Notes: generated by a model from the letters alone, not told the origin. 64,000 bases of DNA from Pelodera strongyloides (GCA_036852015.1 JAANDG010000433.1:62001-126000), one strand, 5' to 3'. Shown: positions 12,101-23,162, counted from the first letter of the stretch. A program made the numbers and translations.

Positions 12101-13654
12101 CGGTGACTAGGGAGGGCTCCCCATGTGTTGGTGAATACGGCCTCAGATCTTCTATTCATCCACGGTTCCAACATTTCCAGATCGCCGACTTCGGGTTGTC
12201 AAAGATTGCTGAGGATCTCAAGAAAGAGGGCAAGGAAAAGGTTTTGATCTATCTTGACTATACTTTCTTGACTTTTCTTGGCCAACGAGGGCTGCTAAAT
12301 TAATTTTATGGTAATTTATTTCATACTGACCCCTAGAACCTCTACTCTGCAACTGTAACTATAAAATTATGACTATGATCTTGGTAAATGACTAATTTCT
12401 AAGAAAAACATTCCTTTAGGACGATGGCGACGTGGAAACCCTGACCCAGATTCCCCTCCGTTGGATGGCTCCAGAAAGCCTGAAACGCCCGCAGATATTC
12501 TCCACGAAAAGTGACGTGTGGAGCTTTGGTGTGGTACGTTATCGATTGAAAATCTAATTATTCTAAGATATCGATCGATAGTATCTTCTGATGTATGCCA
12601 GTGCTTGGCCAGACGGGATTTGGTTTCAACTACTCACTTTTGATATTCAATTCAGCTCATCTACGAAGTCTTCAATGAAGGCGTGAAACCGTGGGCGAGT
12701 GATGAAAACAAACGTATTGCAACACATATTAGAAAGGTGGGGTTTTGCGGACAAGCAATATGTCTTATGCCACTGATTCTGATGAAGTAGTTGAGTAGTT
12801 GAGTCCATAGTTTTCTGTTAATTTTTGGATATACGTTCCAAAAAGATGTTTGACTACATATTTATCCAAGTATAATATAGGTTCGTTTAGGGCAAAATGC
12901 CGGAAATGCCAAAGAACACGCCGGAAGATCTGAAGCAAATGTGCTCGAAAATGTGGTAGGATTATCAATACTGTTTTTCCTCGTCACCACTCCATTCACT
13001 TATAAAACTGCAACGTACTTCATCGTTTGAGAATCACTGAGACTGGTCCTCAAAAAAAGGAAGAAAAGCTATCCATCAGGCTATTATTATGTAATACATC
13101 GAAGAAGCCTAGTAATCAATAAAAACTTAGCAAATAAGTAAAGAATAGTCGATACTAAACTAGAACATTTGTTTTAGGACAGTTGAACCGGATGACCGGC
13201 TCACGATGCGCGACATTGCCAAGACGCTCAACAAACTGTGCAAGGCCAACCAAGTGGTTGGGGCAATGCTGATCACACGTGTGCTCGGAGTGACCAACAC
13301 GGCTAGCACCAGTCTGGTTAGTGGAGTGCGTTTCACTTATGCATTCAGAATTGTGAGGTTAAGGGTGAGACGGTATAGTATACCCTAAGACACTAACCTT
13401 AGGACCTTCATAGGTTCTTCGGTGGCTTATCAGTAGATTCCATTCTGTACTCGAAAGGTTCATAACGCGCATTACTTGTGCATAGTTGCCCTGTTTATCC
13501 ATACAAACCACGTGTCACATCGCTTTAAATGTTTGTAGGAGGAAATGTAAAGAAGTTCAAATGGATGTCGTTGTCGGGTTCCTCTTCTTACGTTTTCCTA
13601 TTTCAGGACACAAATGAGGAAGGGGAGCCCGACACGACACTCAGAGAACTTTAA
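9142..13654 (+). CDS. SH2-domain non-receptor tyrosine kinase, Fer/Fps-like (14 exons, 451 aa)
   Basis: Exons: 9142-9242, 9490-9612, 9761-9863, 9973-10065, 10252-10338, 10879-10989, 11376-11510, 11784-11879, 12181-12240, 12420-12533, 12656-12736, 12891-12955, 13178-13316, 13607-13654. All phases agree. The SH2 domain (about residues 23-109) opens with WYHG and has the phosphotyrosine-binding arginine in DWLVRAS (R46). The kinase domain has the glycine loop [12 protein letters not shown] (K169), an alpha-C glutamate in [13 protein letters not shown] (D268), DFG (D286) and RWMAPES (E322). It should phosphorylate tyrosine on cytosolic or membrane-proximal proteins. The domain order and length match the large nematode Fer-like class, many members of which are germline expressed in C. 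elegans. Oddities: no tyrosine between DFG and APE; two or three foldback elements in introns; the exon 5 acceptor (ATTTGAG) is weak. Confidence 0.9.
10066..10251 (+). other. Stop-free, frame-preserving intron 4 of the kinase
   Basis: This 186-nt intron is a multiple of three and has no stop codon in the gene's frame, so retention would insert 62 residues between the SH2 domain and the kinase glycine loop. It contains a direct duplication of CTACAAACTACAAAATGCAA. Splicing it out restores the usual close spacing between [10 protein letters not shown] and the glycine loop, so removal is the preferred reading. Confidence 0.55.
10344..10514. mobile_element. TTAA-ended near-perfect palindrome, family B, in kinase intron 5
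   Basis: A 171-bp hairpin with ends TTAAAGCGAAATGC and GCATTTCGCTTTAA. The arms contain AAATCCTATGTATCCTATGC-type sequence. It starts 6 nt into the intron, so its first base is part of the GTTTGT donor. A second copy of exactly the same length lies at 33314-33484. Confidence 0.88.
10589..10770. mobile_element. TTAA-ended palindromic element, family A, in kinase intron 5
   Basis: Ends are TTAAAGCGATATGCCGGTCGG and CGGACGGTATTTCGCTTTAA, with the AT-rich interior typical of this family. It sits in the same intron as the family B copy, 74 bp away. Confidence 0.82.
11172..11316. mobile_element. GC-rich foldback element in kinase intron 6
   Basis: TCTCAGGCGCACACCGCGCA near 11172 is mirrored by TGCGCGCTGCGCGCCTGAGG near 11298. 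Inside, GGAGACGCAGAAAGGAGG and TTTCTCTGCGTCTC are also complementary. No ORF. Similar GCGCGC motifs occur near 7590-7800. Confidence 0.55.
12002..12146. mobile_element. Foldback element, family C (CAGAGGCCGTATTCACC ends), in kinase intron 8
   Basis: CAGAGGCCGTATTCACC at the left is mirrored by GGTGAATACGGCCTCAG at the right, with GGGAGCCCTCCCTA and TAGGGAGGGCTCCC inside. It ends 34 bp before exon 9. Other copies: 22050-22297, 24548-24672 and 33127-33310. No clear target duplication was seen, so the superfamily is left open; the CAGAGG end is only reminiscent of hAT elements. Confidence 0.8.
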
Positions 13655-13701
13655 ATACATGATTATATATAAGCGAATACAATATATTAGTTGTAAATGC
13701 G

Positions 13702-13707
13702 AATAAA
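13702..13707 (+). terminator. Polyadenylation signal AATAAA for the kinase short 3' end
   Basis: AATAAA lies 48 nt after the TAA of the main kinase reading, which suits a short worm 3' UTR. Confidence 0.6.
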
Positions 13708-13898
13708 ATATTAAGAAACCACTGTTGTTCAAGTTTCCTTCTGGCTGATCGAATAATGTTGGCCTTGTAGTTCACCCATTTAACAACATAAATTTAATGT
13801 TCTTATTTTACGGTTACATACAAAAAATAATCTGAGAAGTCGGATAAAATAATGGCACTGGGATATATTCATGTGATCGAATTGTCCTATGATTGCAG

Positions 13899-14346
13899 GA
13901 AATGTCGGAGGACATCGACGAAGAAGCGAAAAGTCCACACGGTAAGAGGAGCAAGAGGGATCTGACTCTGACAACCACAGGTAGAGGGCTGAGCGTCACG
14001 TTCATGCCGACAAACTAACAAACAAACATACATTATAGCGCAACGCATTCTAGCGATGCGGTTTATTCTCAAATTTGTTGGTTGATTGATTAATAATTAA
14101 TCAACACGAACAATAAATAACAATGGTGTTGTTATGAGTGTGAACTGCAATGCTAAGTCTGACTATGAAATACAGTACATACATCGGATTTCAGAAAAAA
14201 GAGGCAAATGTCTATACAACCGCTTCTCGAAAATGGTGTCTTCTGTTAGACTATTAGCCAACAAAGGTTGTCTCGAAAATGAGAATCCGAAATACATGAC
14301 ATCTTACTTATTCTTTTCAGAGACTAAGGATGAAAGCAAGAAGTAG
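13899..14346 (+). CDS. Candidate alternative last exons of the SH2 kinase
   Basis: After a good acceptor (ATGATTGCAG) an open stretch compatible in phase with exon 13 reads EMSEDIDEEAKSPH. It can end in two ways. It may run on to TAA at 14016-14018, with AATAAA at 14112-14117. Or it may splice from a strong donor after 13941 (G/GTAAGAG) to 14321-14346, adding ETKDESKK and a stop, with AATAAA at 14622-14627. Both replace the DTNEEGEPD... tail of the main model and would give proteins of 475 or 458 residues. The acidic then lysine-rich composition resembles kinase tails. It could instead be a decayed duplicate exon; transcripts are needed to decide. Confidence 0.45.
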
Positions 14347-16179
14347 ATTATTTCTCTTCTAGGCCTGGACATCTTAAAGCAACATTAAAATTATTAAGAC
14401 AATTTGTTTGTTCACATGATATGATTATCGATTTTACTCTTTATTGATTGTTCACCATATTTACTTACCTAAGCATATTGTTAGGCTTATCGATTATACT
14501 GCTTTCTATCGGAAAAAAACTTTTCTTGGTTATTACTACTCTACGATGTAGTCATTGCACATTCTGGGTCTTATCGGACATATTCATATTCATACTCATA
14601 TTGTCATACACATTCATATTGAATAAATAATCACATACAGTGTTCGAGTCAATGCGATGAATTCACAATGTTTATATAGTGAATTTTCTAGCCAATGTAA
14701 TGTGTAAATTCGTGTGTTTGACCACCAAGCCAACCTTACTTATAACTAAGACTGCGGACCATGACTGCCGTTAGCCCGCCAGGATCTAAAAGCTCTTCCT
14801 GCACCGCTTCCGCGGTTGTCGGACGATATTTATTTATTTATTTATTTATTTATTAAATACACAATACACAATACACCAACGAAAACGTGTGTATCCGAGG
14901 ATGAACAAATAAAAACGAACGCATAACACAAAACAGATGACCGATAATATTAGCAACGGGATTTGACATTCTGCATTGCACTTTATCTTTTTTTATCTTT
15001 TCATTTTATGCTCAAAAAGCTCTCCACACTCCTAAATAGCTCTTCCACAGTCTACTCCTTCACCTAACTCACACTTCCAATGCGTGTATCGTCACCATTT
15101 TCAAATGCATTATCAAACAACTGTCTGCGTTTAAAAACAGTCTGATTGGTGAACTCAATGGGCCGTATACCCTGGCTGAAACGTATTCCCTCGTTTCAGT
15201 TCATTTGTTTGAACTTGGACGCGCACCTGAGCAGACCGGAACTCATCAAATTAGCATACCAAACTTGTTTCGCGAGACATGCAAATTTGGCATAAAAAAG
15301 TTTTTTTCGAGGTGTCAGTCTAGCGTCTCTTCGTTGACAAAACGGTTCGTGCTTTATTTTACTTTACTTACACTATTTTCGTTCTTTGAATTAAACAACA
15401 CTTTTCTTATAAAATTAGTTTATTTCACAATGCCATCTCAAGGCAGCCGACCTTTCTGACGTTCAGAAAGTGTACATAAAACTGTATTATGTTTAGAGAC
15501 TGTCAACACCGGGTTGAAGACAACCACTGCCTCAGTGGTGGCAAATCAATGAAGCGAAGGAGGAACGGTAAGTAAGTACCCAGGTAAGTTTACCTGACTG
15601 TGGTGACTTTTCCAAACCCAAAAAGAGTATGGTCGAACCTTGGAGCGTCGGTCTAAATCGGGGCTCCTCTGGGAGTTGCACTCCCTCGGGGTGCGGGTTG
15701 GGGGAGGGAGGTCCAGACCCCCGGGAGTCCGGTGTTGGACCTCTCCCTACCCAAGGGAACATCGACTAAAGGTGGAGAGCCGAGGACCGTCACGCTGATG
15801 GATGCGGAGGGAGCGTGGTGAAAGCGGAAGGAGCGGAGGGCCAGCTGAACGGTTGGATCGGGTGAGCTGACAATTATGGTTTATTCATATATGCACTCAT
15901 TTTTGTTGAAAGTTTACCGTTCATATGTGCATTTTCCATAATTCCCTTGGAATACATTATTGCGAATCAGAAACTTGAAACCACTGCTTGAAAACTTGCT
16001 CATATGTTGCTGTGTATTTGAATAAAACGTTCTTGTCATTTCTTCGTGTCATCGTTGTTCGTGCATTTGTTTGTGTCGGCATGTTTAATTTTGAATAAAG
16101 ACGATTGTATGAAATTGTTTGAATGAGTACATTTAGGCCCACGAATATTGCCCAAAAGTAACAATGTTTCGAATGTTTC

Positions 16180-16341
16180 GATTTTTGAAACGCATTGTGT
16201 ACACCAGCATTCTTATGCAGCATATGCAAATAACCATAAACTAGAATAAAAAACTAGCTAAATTCGAGCAAATTAGCATAAATACGTGCGAATTCGGTTG
16301 TTCACCATGCGTTTCAAAAACCGGCCGGTGTTTCGCTTTAA
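16180..16341. mobile_element. Degenerate family A palindromic element
   Basis: The right end CCGGCCGGTGTTTCGCTTTAA is intact, whereas the left end is eroded (TTTCGATTTTTGAAACGC). The interior GCATATGCAAATAACCATAA matches the family interior. Confidence 0.7.
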
Positions 16342-16965
16342 CAATAAAAAAGGACGACGATCACTGGAAACACTAGGATATCACGCTTCGCAATGTATGG
16401 ACGGACTCGCAAAGCATTACCATTCTGAAAAGAATCATTAATTTTACAGTATTGTTTTCCTGTGTTGTCCATGAAAGTGCATAATAAATGGAGCAATTAA
16501 TAAAACAGGACTAGAATGGGGGAAGGTCTTGCCGTCTTGCAATATGGACAACTTTTCTACGTGTATTTATGAAAGCAGATTGTTAACTGCTGAACGTTTT
16601 ATCCGTAGGTTGAGGGGGATGCAAAAATAGCCTATATTAGCCTGGTTGGCCTTTATCATTTCATTGTCCATATTCCATAAAAGGATGAATCGGGTACAAT
16701 AGACCGATTCTAATAAAGTTTCAATTCACACGAATTATTGTTCTGCAACAATCTTATTACAATTTTTGCAATTAGCGAAAACCAATTTCGTCGAAAAAGT
16801 AAGGTATAAATACGGAAGAAAGATCAGAATTTACCTTATTTTTGTAAACCTGCTGAAAACCCTGCATTGGCCTACTCTAATTTGTGTCTGGCACTTCATT
16901 TTCTTCTACAGTAATTTATACTGCCATCGTATTATTTAGTGTAGCGTTTCTCGGATTTTGACGTT

Positions 16966-17122
16966 ATGGGGTTTCGTTTCCAAGTCTGCTGAAAATGTAC
17001 AGTATTTTAGAACTACACGAGAGTATTTTTTTATTGTTCATATTATAAAGTTCGTGCAGAAATACGAATACGGTAGTATTAACAGAATCACACCGAATTT
17101 TTGGGATACTTGGAAACCCCAT
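16966..17122. mobile_element. Foldback element, family E (ATGGGGTTTC ends)
   Basis: ATGGGGTTTCGTTTCCAAGT at the left is mirrored by ATACTTGGAAACCCCAT at the right. A longer copy with the same ends occurs at 28447-28709 in a lectin intron. Confidence 0.65.
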
Positions 17123-17551
17123 TAATTTATTCAAGTGAAACGTTTATGCTTTGGTAGACATGTGACATGTTTATTGGAATCTCACTGCATCAATCAGATG
17201 TATGCAGTTTTGACGATTGGCAAAGCACTCAAAGTGGTATAACAGCCGGTTTCTGTCAAGCAAGTTGGACAACTGCCTTCTTATGTATATATTCTAATTA
17301 AAGCGGGGTCGAATTCCGTATTCCCATCTCACTTGTTTGCAAATAATGCGTGTGAGCCTCTAATAAACAAATCTTGTAAATTTGAATAGTTTAATTCGAA
17401 CGAATTAACAAACCACCTGATTTCACAAACTATTGTTATCCTCAAACATATACATATTTTCCTGTCTATCAGCAATGACTTACGACAGATCTCCATTTTG
17501 AATTTTTATCAGATACATAGTCATAGTTTACTGGACTTTACAATACTTTGC

Positions 17552-17553
17552 AG
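17552..17553 (+). promoter_or_regulatory. Candidate trans-splice acceptor, lectin gene 1
   Basis: TACTTTGCAG ends 8 nt before the ATG with no upstream exon, as expected for a spliced-leader site. Confidence 0.5.
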
Positions 17554-17561
17554 GTTTTGGC

Positions 17562-20423
17562 ATGACCAATACTATTCTTATTTTCTTGATATTGTCGACA
17601 ACTGTAGTCGGTGCTTGTGCGCAAAGAACTACTTGTCATAAAGGATTCAAAGAAATTGTCGGGTCTTGTTATAAGGTAAGTGCCAATTCACATATAGACA
17701 ACCAACTATTTTGCTTGAAAGAGGTATTCATACGATATAACGGCCCGAAAAAAGAAACATCGTGGACCACTCCATTCCCACAGTCTGTATGCAAGTGTAT
17801 ATAATTAAAATCGCGCTGTGTCGCGCAGTCCTTTGCATACACCACGTGGGGGAACACGGCGCTAAATTTAAATTTCAAACCCTAATATTATATCGTTGTA
17901 ACGCAAAATTGTGTCGTTCCTCATTCAAACAATTTATGTGAACTGTGAAAGAAAAGGTAGAAATCCGCAGAGTTTCTATTTCTAGAGTCCAGGAGTAAAA
18001 TATCACTTTATTTGTCTAGTTCATCAAAGTTGGCGACGGACGCGCTACCTTCTCGCAAGCAAATGACGCGTGCCGCACTATGAACGCGTCGCTGGCCACC
18101 ATTCGATGCAAAGAACAGAACGACGGAATAATGGGTAAGAGTGAGACGCAGAGCTTATAGTTTACAAGTTATTAGATCTTATCGATTACAATTCATGGAA
18201 AACATGGTCAAACCGTTGCATGAGTTATCTAGCCGACGACCTATACCTATAGACATCGTTCTTGCGACTTTTAAGACACTTTTCAAGAATTCTGGACATG
18301 GTTCGGCATTCTCAAATTGAAGATCAGCCTAAGCCTAAGCCTAAGCCTAAGCATAAGTCTAATTATATAAATTATCTTCTTCAGAATTATTCCGATCAAT
18401 CGAAGAGACGCCTCCATTCCAAGGACGTACAGCTCTATATCCATACAGTAGTGTGAGGGATTTAAAATAGAACATACTTGCAATATAATTTTCACTTTAG
18501 CTTCGCTATACTTCCATATTTTGCAAAAAAAAGTGCATGCGTTTTGATATGTAGGTGGGTAATCAAGGAACGCCTAGTGAATATGAAAATAACACCTTTG
18601 GCTTTAGAACTGTGCACACTAGACCAGCTAACAACGCATAAGTCGGAAAAAAATCGATCCTGCTTTAGCGAAATTCTTGAAAAGCACGACATGGGAAACC
18701 AAAAACCCCGATTTCGTCCCGCATCAAGGCCATCAAAAAATCGGGGCGAAATCGGATTTTTTTTTTGTTAAATAATCGGGGCGAAATCGGTGCATTCACT
18801 TTCCTGTGTATTTGTAATTTAAAAGTTTAAATATGTATATGCCAGCAATTCTTCATTGGTTTGATTGGAGTTGTGGGACAGGAACCCGAATCAGGGCAGT
18901 TTGTGAATGAGAGACATGACAACCCGTACACTTACAGGTATCAGTTTAGAATACATGTGTTCATCGAAATAAACATATATACAAAAGGTTGGCGATAAAC
19001 AGCCTTTTACACCTTTAGTAAATTTTATGAATATGTGATAAACAGGAATATTCGTTTTCCCCGGATGCCTATGTCGGATGGAGTGCGCCGATAACTGTTT
19101 TGTTGTGACAATAGCCCGTATTCTCGGGTCGACGGAAACGTTCCGTTTGGGAAATCCTTTGTATGCAAATTTCTCGACTATCTAGACTAGCTGGAGGAAA
19201 AATTTGCATACGAATGAGCTCCCAAACGGAACATTCCCGTCGACCCGAGAATACGGGCTAATGAGTTTTGACAATGAGCAAAGAAATTTTAATGTTTATT
19301 TTAGAAACTGGGGCACAAACGAACCCAATGTTGAGAATGGACACGAGAACGTTACACAGGTGCAAATTCAATTTCAAAATTCGAGTTTCACGAAATATCG
19401 GAATAAACAACATAACATAGAATACCGAAGTGCACATCACGTTCTGTGTTATTTAATATATAAATAAATAAATGGTAAAACTGCTTTGAAAATTAATTGA
19501 GGCAAAATGTTCGTACTACAAGAAACAGAACCAATTCTATTGGAGGTCAAATATTCTACATGTTGAAGCAAATTTCGTGGGACAAACCTACAGGGTTCTA
19601 TTCTAAACACAAAATCTTTTCAGTTCATCATCGAAGATATAAAAGGCGAACCTGGAGCGTGGAATAATATTCGAGAAGATGAGGATCAATGGGGAGCCAT
19701 TTGCGAGCAGCTTACGGTAGACAATTGGACATCTCTGTTCTTCTACTGCACGTTTCCCGCGAAACAAAGATAAATCCCGCCTTTCCTGGCAGGCTAGCAC
19801 CCAATCCCACGCAATAAGAAAAGTCGCATGTTTCCTGACAGATTAGCCAATCATGTCCCGCAATTAAACACTAGGCAAGGCCTAGTGTTAGCGGCAAGGT
19901 CTCTAATTAGCGCTCGCAATAAGGACGGAATCCCGCGTTTCCCGCTTGTTTGGGAGGAAACGTGGGATTACGAATGAGGAACATAGGCAGAAATCCTACA
20001 GTATCAGTCCAATAATATTATCGATATAACTGAAATCCTCTTTTTTACCTTTTACTTTGGGTTCAGACAGTTCGAACTATACTGCAGCGTTGATATTGTT
20101 TGGCTAAATACTTCCCCGTGTATTTTCAACTTATGTGATTATTTCATCCAGTAGGCTCGTAGTTTCCTCACAAAATTTTTATTTAATTTTTACAAAATTA
20201 ATCAGAGTTGTTAACTAATACGATTTGCTTCCAGGCAACAAGCGCGAATGGATGCGATAGAAAAAGTGAGTTGAATTCAGTACTTAATTCAATATAATAT
20301 TATATGTTTTTTTTCACAACGTGGTGTTATACTATATCAGATGTGTACGTAAATAGCCGGGTACGGAGAAAACAACGTAAGTGGGCTTCGTTTTGTTTAT
20401 ATGTTGTCCATGTTGTCGTGTAA
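17562..20423 (+). CDS. Secreted C-type lectin-like protein 1 (8 exons, 216 aa)
   Basis: Exons: 17562-17675, 18020-18134, 18385-18452, 18846-18937, 19305-19359, 19624-19716, 20235-20265, 20341-20423. The start codon opens a signal peptide (ILIFLILSTTVVGACA). A cysteine pair CHKGFKEIVGSC then begins a long-form CTLD, followed by CRTMNASLATIRC, an RNWGTNEP segment (the WND-type loop) and WNNI...QWGAIC. This is the common worm CLEC layout, and the protein is expected to be secreted and to bind glycans or microbes. Calcium-site residues were not verified. Exon 3 was placed by comparing its SIEE...FQGR...YPY with the paralogue's TIEA...FEGR...FPY, and its phases fit. The tail is short, basic, then hydrophobic. 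Introns hold a telomere-like run and two repeats. Confidence 0.82.
18327..18362. repeat. Interstitial telomere-like repeat, (GCCTAA)4 plus two variant units
   Basis: Four perfect GCCTAA units are followed by GCATAA and GTCTAA. GCCTAA is the complement of TTAGGC, the nematode telomere repeat. The run lies in intron 2 of lectin gene 1, 22 nt before exon 3. Confidence 0.85.
19112..19260. mobile_element. Foldback element, family D (TAGCCCGTATTCTCG ends), in lectin 1 intron 4
   Basis: A 149-bp element with ends TAGCCCGTATTCTCGGGTCG and CGACCCGAGAATACGGGCTA, and arms carrying CGGAAACGTTCCGTTTGGG and its complement. A copy of identical length lies at 21162-21310, and a longer relative at 25288-25576. 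Confidence 0.85.
19745..19980. repeat. Dispersed repeat with GTTTCCCGC / GCGGGAAACG motifs, in lectin 1 intron 6
   Basis: GCGCTCGCAATAAGGACGGA and GGAATCCCGCGTTTCCCGC here recur on the opposite strand at about 32366-32515, as does CCAATCATGTCCCGCAATTA. No ORF is seen. Confidence 0.65.
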
Positions 20424-20525
20424 CTATATGGAATTCGTTATCAATATATATATATATGTATATATATGTGTCTAATATTTTTGTGTGTGGATTATATGTT
20501 CTTTCAAATGTTCCCATTGTATCTC

Positions 20526-20531
20526 AATAAA
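20526..20531 (+). terminator. Polyadenylation signal AATAAA, lectin gene 1
   Basis: It lies 103 nt downstream of the chosen stop codon and supports the gene ending here. Confidence 0.6.
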
Positions 20532-21161
20532 GAAGTTTTTTTCTGCACTTTTTTGTTAATATCTTCGTTATTACATTGTCAATATTAATAATACGGGTTA
20601 CTTATTTTAATTCCCCGACTTGAGTTTGCCACATTGGATGAGCTCTCATGTTTCGAAAATCAGAGCTGTTAATTATTCTATCCGTTTTAATCATTTTGCC
20701 CGATTTAAACTAGCTTGCCCGCATTATATATTGTCACCATGTGTTTGCTGATCTAATTTTTATTTTCGTGTTTTTTTATTTACATCGTAATGAGACTGTA
20801 TTATACAATTTTATATGAATAAATGGTGATTGCCGGACGGATTTGTTTATTGATTGGAAAGATGGTACATATTCAATTTTTAGTAGACATAACAGTTCAA
20901 GTACAAAAAGGGAACGGTGTAAGAAACAAGCGAACGGTACACAGACATAAAAATTATGGTTACATCCAAAATAAGCAGTGCACTTCGAATAAAATCAGTT
21001 ATTTAAAGCGTAACTTCGTCCCTTCACAGACATTGAACGAATCACAACAATGCCTTTTTGTGCACCAATTAGAGCTTCAACAAATGTGCAGTTTTTCTGC
21101 CTTATTGTTGATTCAAGAATTGCTTCTCTGAGACATATATTATTATGTCAAAGTAAAATAA

Positions 21162-21310
21162 TAGCCCGTATTCTCGGGACGACGGAAATGTTCCGTTGGG
21201 GAACTCACTTGTATGCAAATTTCTCGACTATCTATACTACCTGGAAGAAAAATTTGCATACAAATGAGTTCCCCAACGGAACATTTCCGTCGACCCGAGA
21301 ATACGGGCTA
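21162..21310. mobile_element. Foldback element, family D
   Basis: A 149-bp copy with TAGCCCGTATTCTCGGGACG and CGACCCGAGAATACGGGCTA ends; same length and arms as 19112-19260. Confidence 0.85.
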
Positions 21311-21573
21311 TTGAAGCAGTGTTTCCCTTCCCGCGTTCCGATCCCAAGTGTACCTGCCGTTTGAATTAAAGTCGATCACATTTTGGGGAATGATATTTTC
21401 TCAGCATCGATAAAAATCTTATTATATAAAAGAGGGGAGTTTACTGTTTTGTGTGTGAACGAAAAGGAATTCTACGTTTCAGGCGTTTGGTATAAGCGTA
21501 CAAGTAGTCCCTTTTCGCAACTCTTCAATATAAGCGCCATCGCACTTTATTGCATTAACTTAGAAGATACGTT

Positions 21574-21781
21574 TCAGAAGTTTTATATAAGTATGCAGTA
21601 TGACCATTGTAGTAGGATCGCCTGAGTAAGTCGCCTCAGGCGGCGATGGCCGTCTACTATATAATGGTGGAAAGTTAGAACTTTCCACCATTATATAGTA
21701 GACGGCCATCGCCGCCTGAGGCGACTTACTCAGGCGATCCTACTACAATGGTCATACTGCATACTTATATAAAACTTCTGA
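21574..21781. repeat. 208-bp near-perfect palindrome
   Basis: Arms of about 103 bp flank a two-base centre at 21677-21678 (AAAGTT AG AACTTT). No mismatch was noticed when the arms were read against each other. The outer ends are TCAGAAGTTTTATATAAG and CTTATATAAAACTTCTGA. The arms include the GC-rich GTAAGTCGCCTCAGGCGGCG. No coding capacity and no second copy in the window. It could be a very recent foldback insertion or a locus for long double-stranded RNA. Confidence 0.9.
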
Positions 21782-22049
21782 GTATGACTGATAATCAACT
21801 AAAGTCGTTTAAAGGGACGCAGTCACTATGAATTCGTCATTTTTATTCGATTTTCATTAAATAAAAAGATATGAAGAAAAAACGGTCCCAGTATCAAGTT
21901 ACAGGAAGAAGCTCGCAGAGATACGTTACTTTATTTAAAAAAAACCTTACATATGGCTACTCTTTTCATGTGATCTGGGTGCTTTCTTGATCAGAGAATA
22001 GCCAACAATGTATACGGCGGGCTTTTGCATATTTCGTTTTTTTTTATTT

Positions 22050-22297
22050 CAGAGGCCGTATTCACCAGCATACATGGAGCCCTCCCTAGACTCACGTTCG
22101 CTCTGAATATCTTCTGCTCTCGCAGTCTCTATGCACCCTTTAGCCCTTTAGCTCCCTGGAGAGCCCAGGGAGAGCCCTCCCTAGACTCACGTTCGCTCTG
22201 AATATCTTCTGCTCTCGCAGTCTCTATGCACCCTTTAGCCCTTTAGCTCCCTGGAGAGCCCAGGGAGCTCCCTGCGTGTTGGTGAATACGGCTTCTG
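22050..22297. mobile_element. Foldback element, family C, with internal tandem duplication
   Basis: Ends CAGAGGCCGTATTCACC and GGTGAATACGGCTTCTG. A segment of roughly 95 bp that begins GCCCTCCCTAGACTCACG and includes TTTAGCTCCCTGGAGAGCCC is repeated twice in tandem. Confidence 0.8.
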
Positions 22298-23162
22298 GAT
22301 GGAACGCCAAGAGTAGAAAGTTTTCACAATTTCGTACAACTAATCAGTACAAAAGTTCCCTGGACTGTCCTTCTTTATTAATGTAAATGTTTGGTGTTGA
22401 CCTTTGCTTGATGAATTTTTATTTTGTTTTTCCCGGCGTATCCGTGCATTGGTCGTAACTGTTGTACCGTCGAACTTCAGTAAAGGAATACAATAAATTA
22501 GAAGTCTTTACTACAAGCTCTTGCAAGCCTTCTAATATTTGTCGGTCTTCCTATTTTTTTCTGGTATACGAAAATCTTACTGTAGACAATAGCCAATAGC
22601 AATAACGAAACTAATTAAACTCATTTCCCACGGCAAAAAAAATGCGAAGCTGTGGGAAATGCATCTAATTAGTTTGGTTATTGTCATTGGCGACAGTAAT
22701 AGTTCCGTATTGCCAATAAAAAAAATTCCAGTAAAAAACAAGATTAAAATTCTAGTATAAAAACGACAGAAGGCGCATAGTCGGTGTGCAAACATTTTTC
22801 TTTTATCTTGCGGTGTATAATAGATGATTCCTCGACACTAAATACGTTGATATTCAAGTAAATTGCAAGAATTTTGCTAGCTGATTTTCGAATTTGACTT
22901 ATCCACTTGTGCAGTAATACAGTCCTACGATAGCGCCTAAATTTCAAAAAGATAAAGTCGATATACGATGAAGGGTGTAAAGAAAATAACTATCATATTT
23001 ACAATTCGCCGCGCACTCGGACGATATATTGCGTTCTGTAACATTTATTCTCGTGTGATCTTTGTTCTTTGTAGTTTGTTTCAGTACACTGCGTTGTGAA
23101 GCGTGATATCTTAGGGTTACTTTTTGAGGTGTTAATTGCATAAATAGCATAAAACTATTATC

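Larger units (their letters stand above)
14347..17550. other. Intergenic region
   Basis: No gene recognised. It holds a (TTTA)n run at 14829-14854, a GC-rich patch at about 15530-15860 with short self-complementary pieces (GGGAGTTGCACTCCC), a family A copy near 16180-16341 and a foldback element at 16966-17122. The promoter of the first lectin gene must lie at the right end. Confidence 0.55.
20424..23160. other. Intergenic region between lectin genes 1 and 2
   Basis: AATAAA at 20526-20531 probably ends lectin gene 1. The rest holds a short (TA)n run near 20443-20470, a family D element, the 208-bp palindrome, a half family-G copy from 21809 and a family C element with an internal duplication. 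No gene is recognised. The short ORFs at 20823 and 21050 overlap these repeats. Confidence 0.6.
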
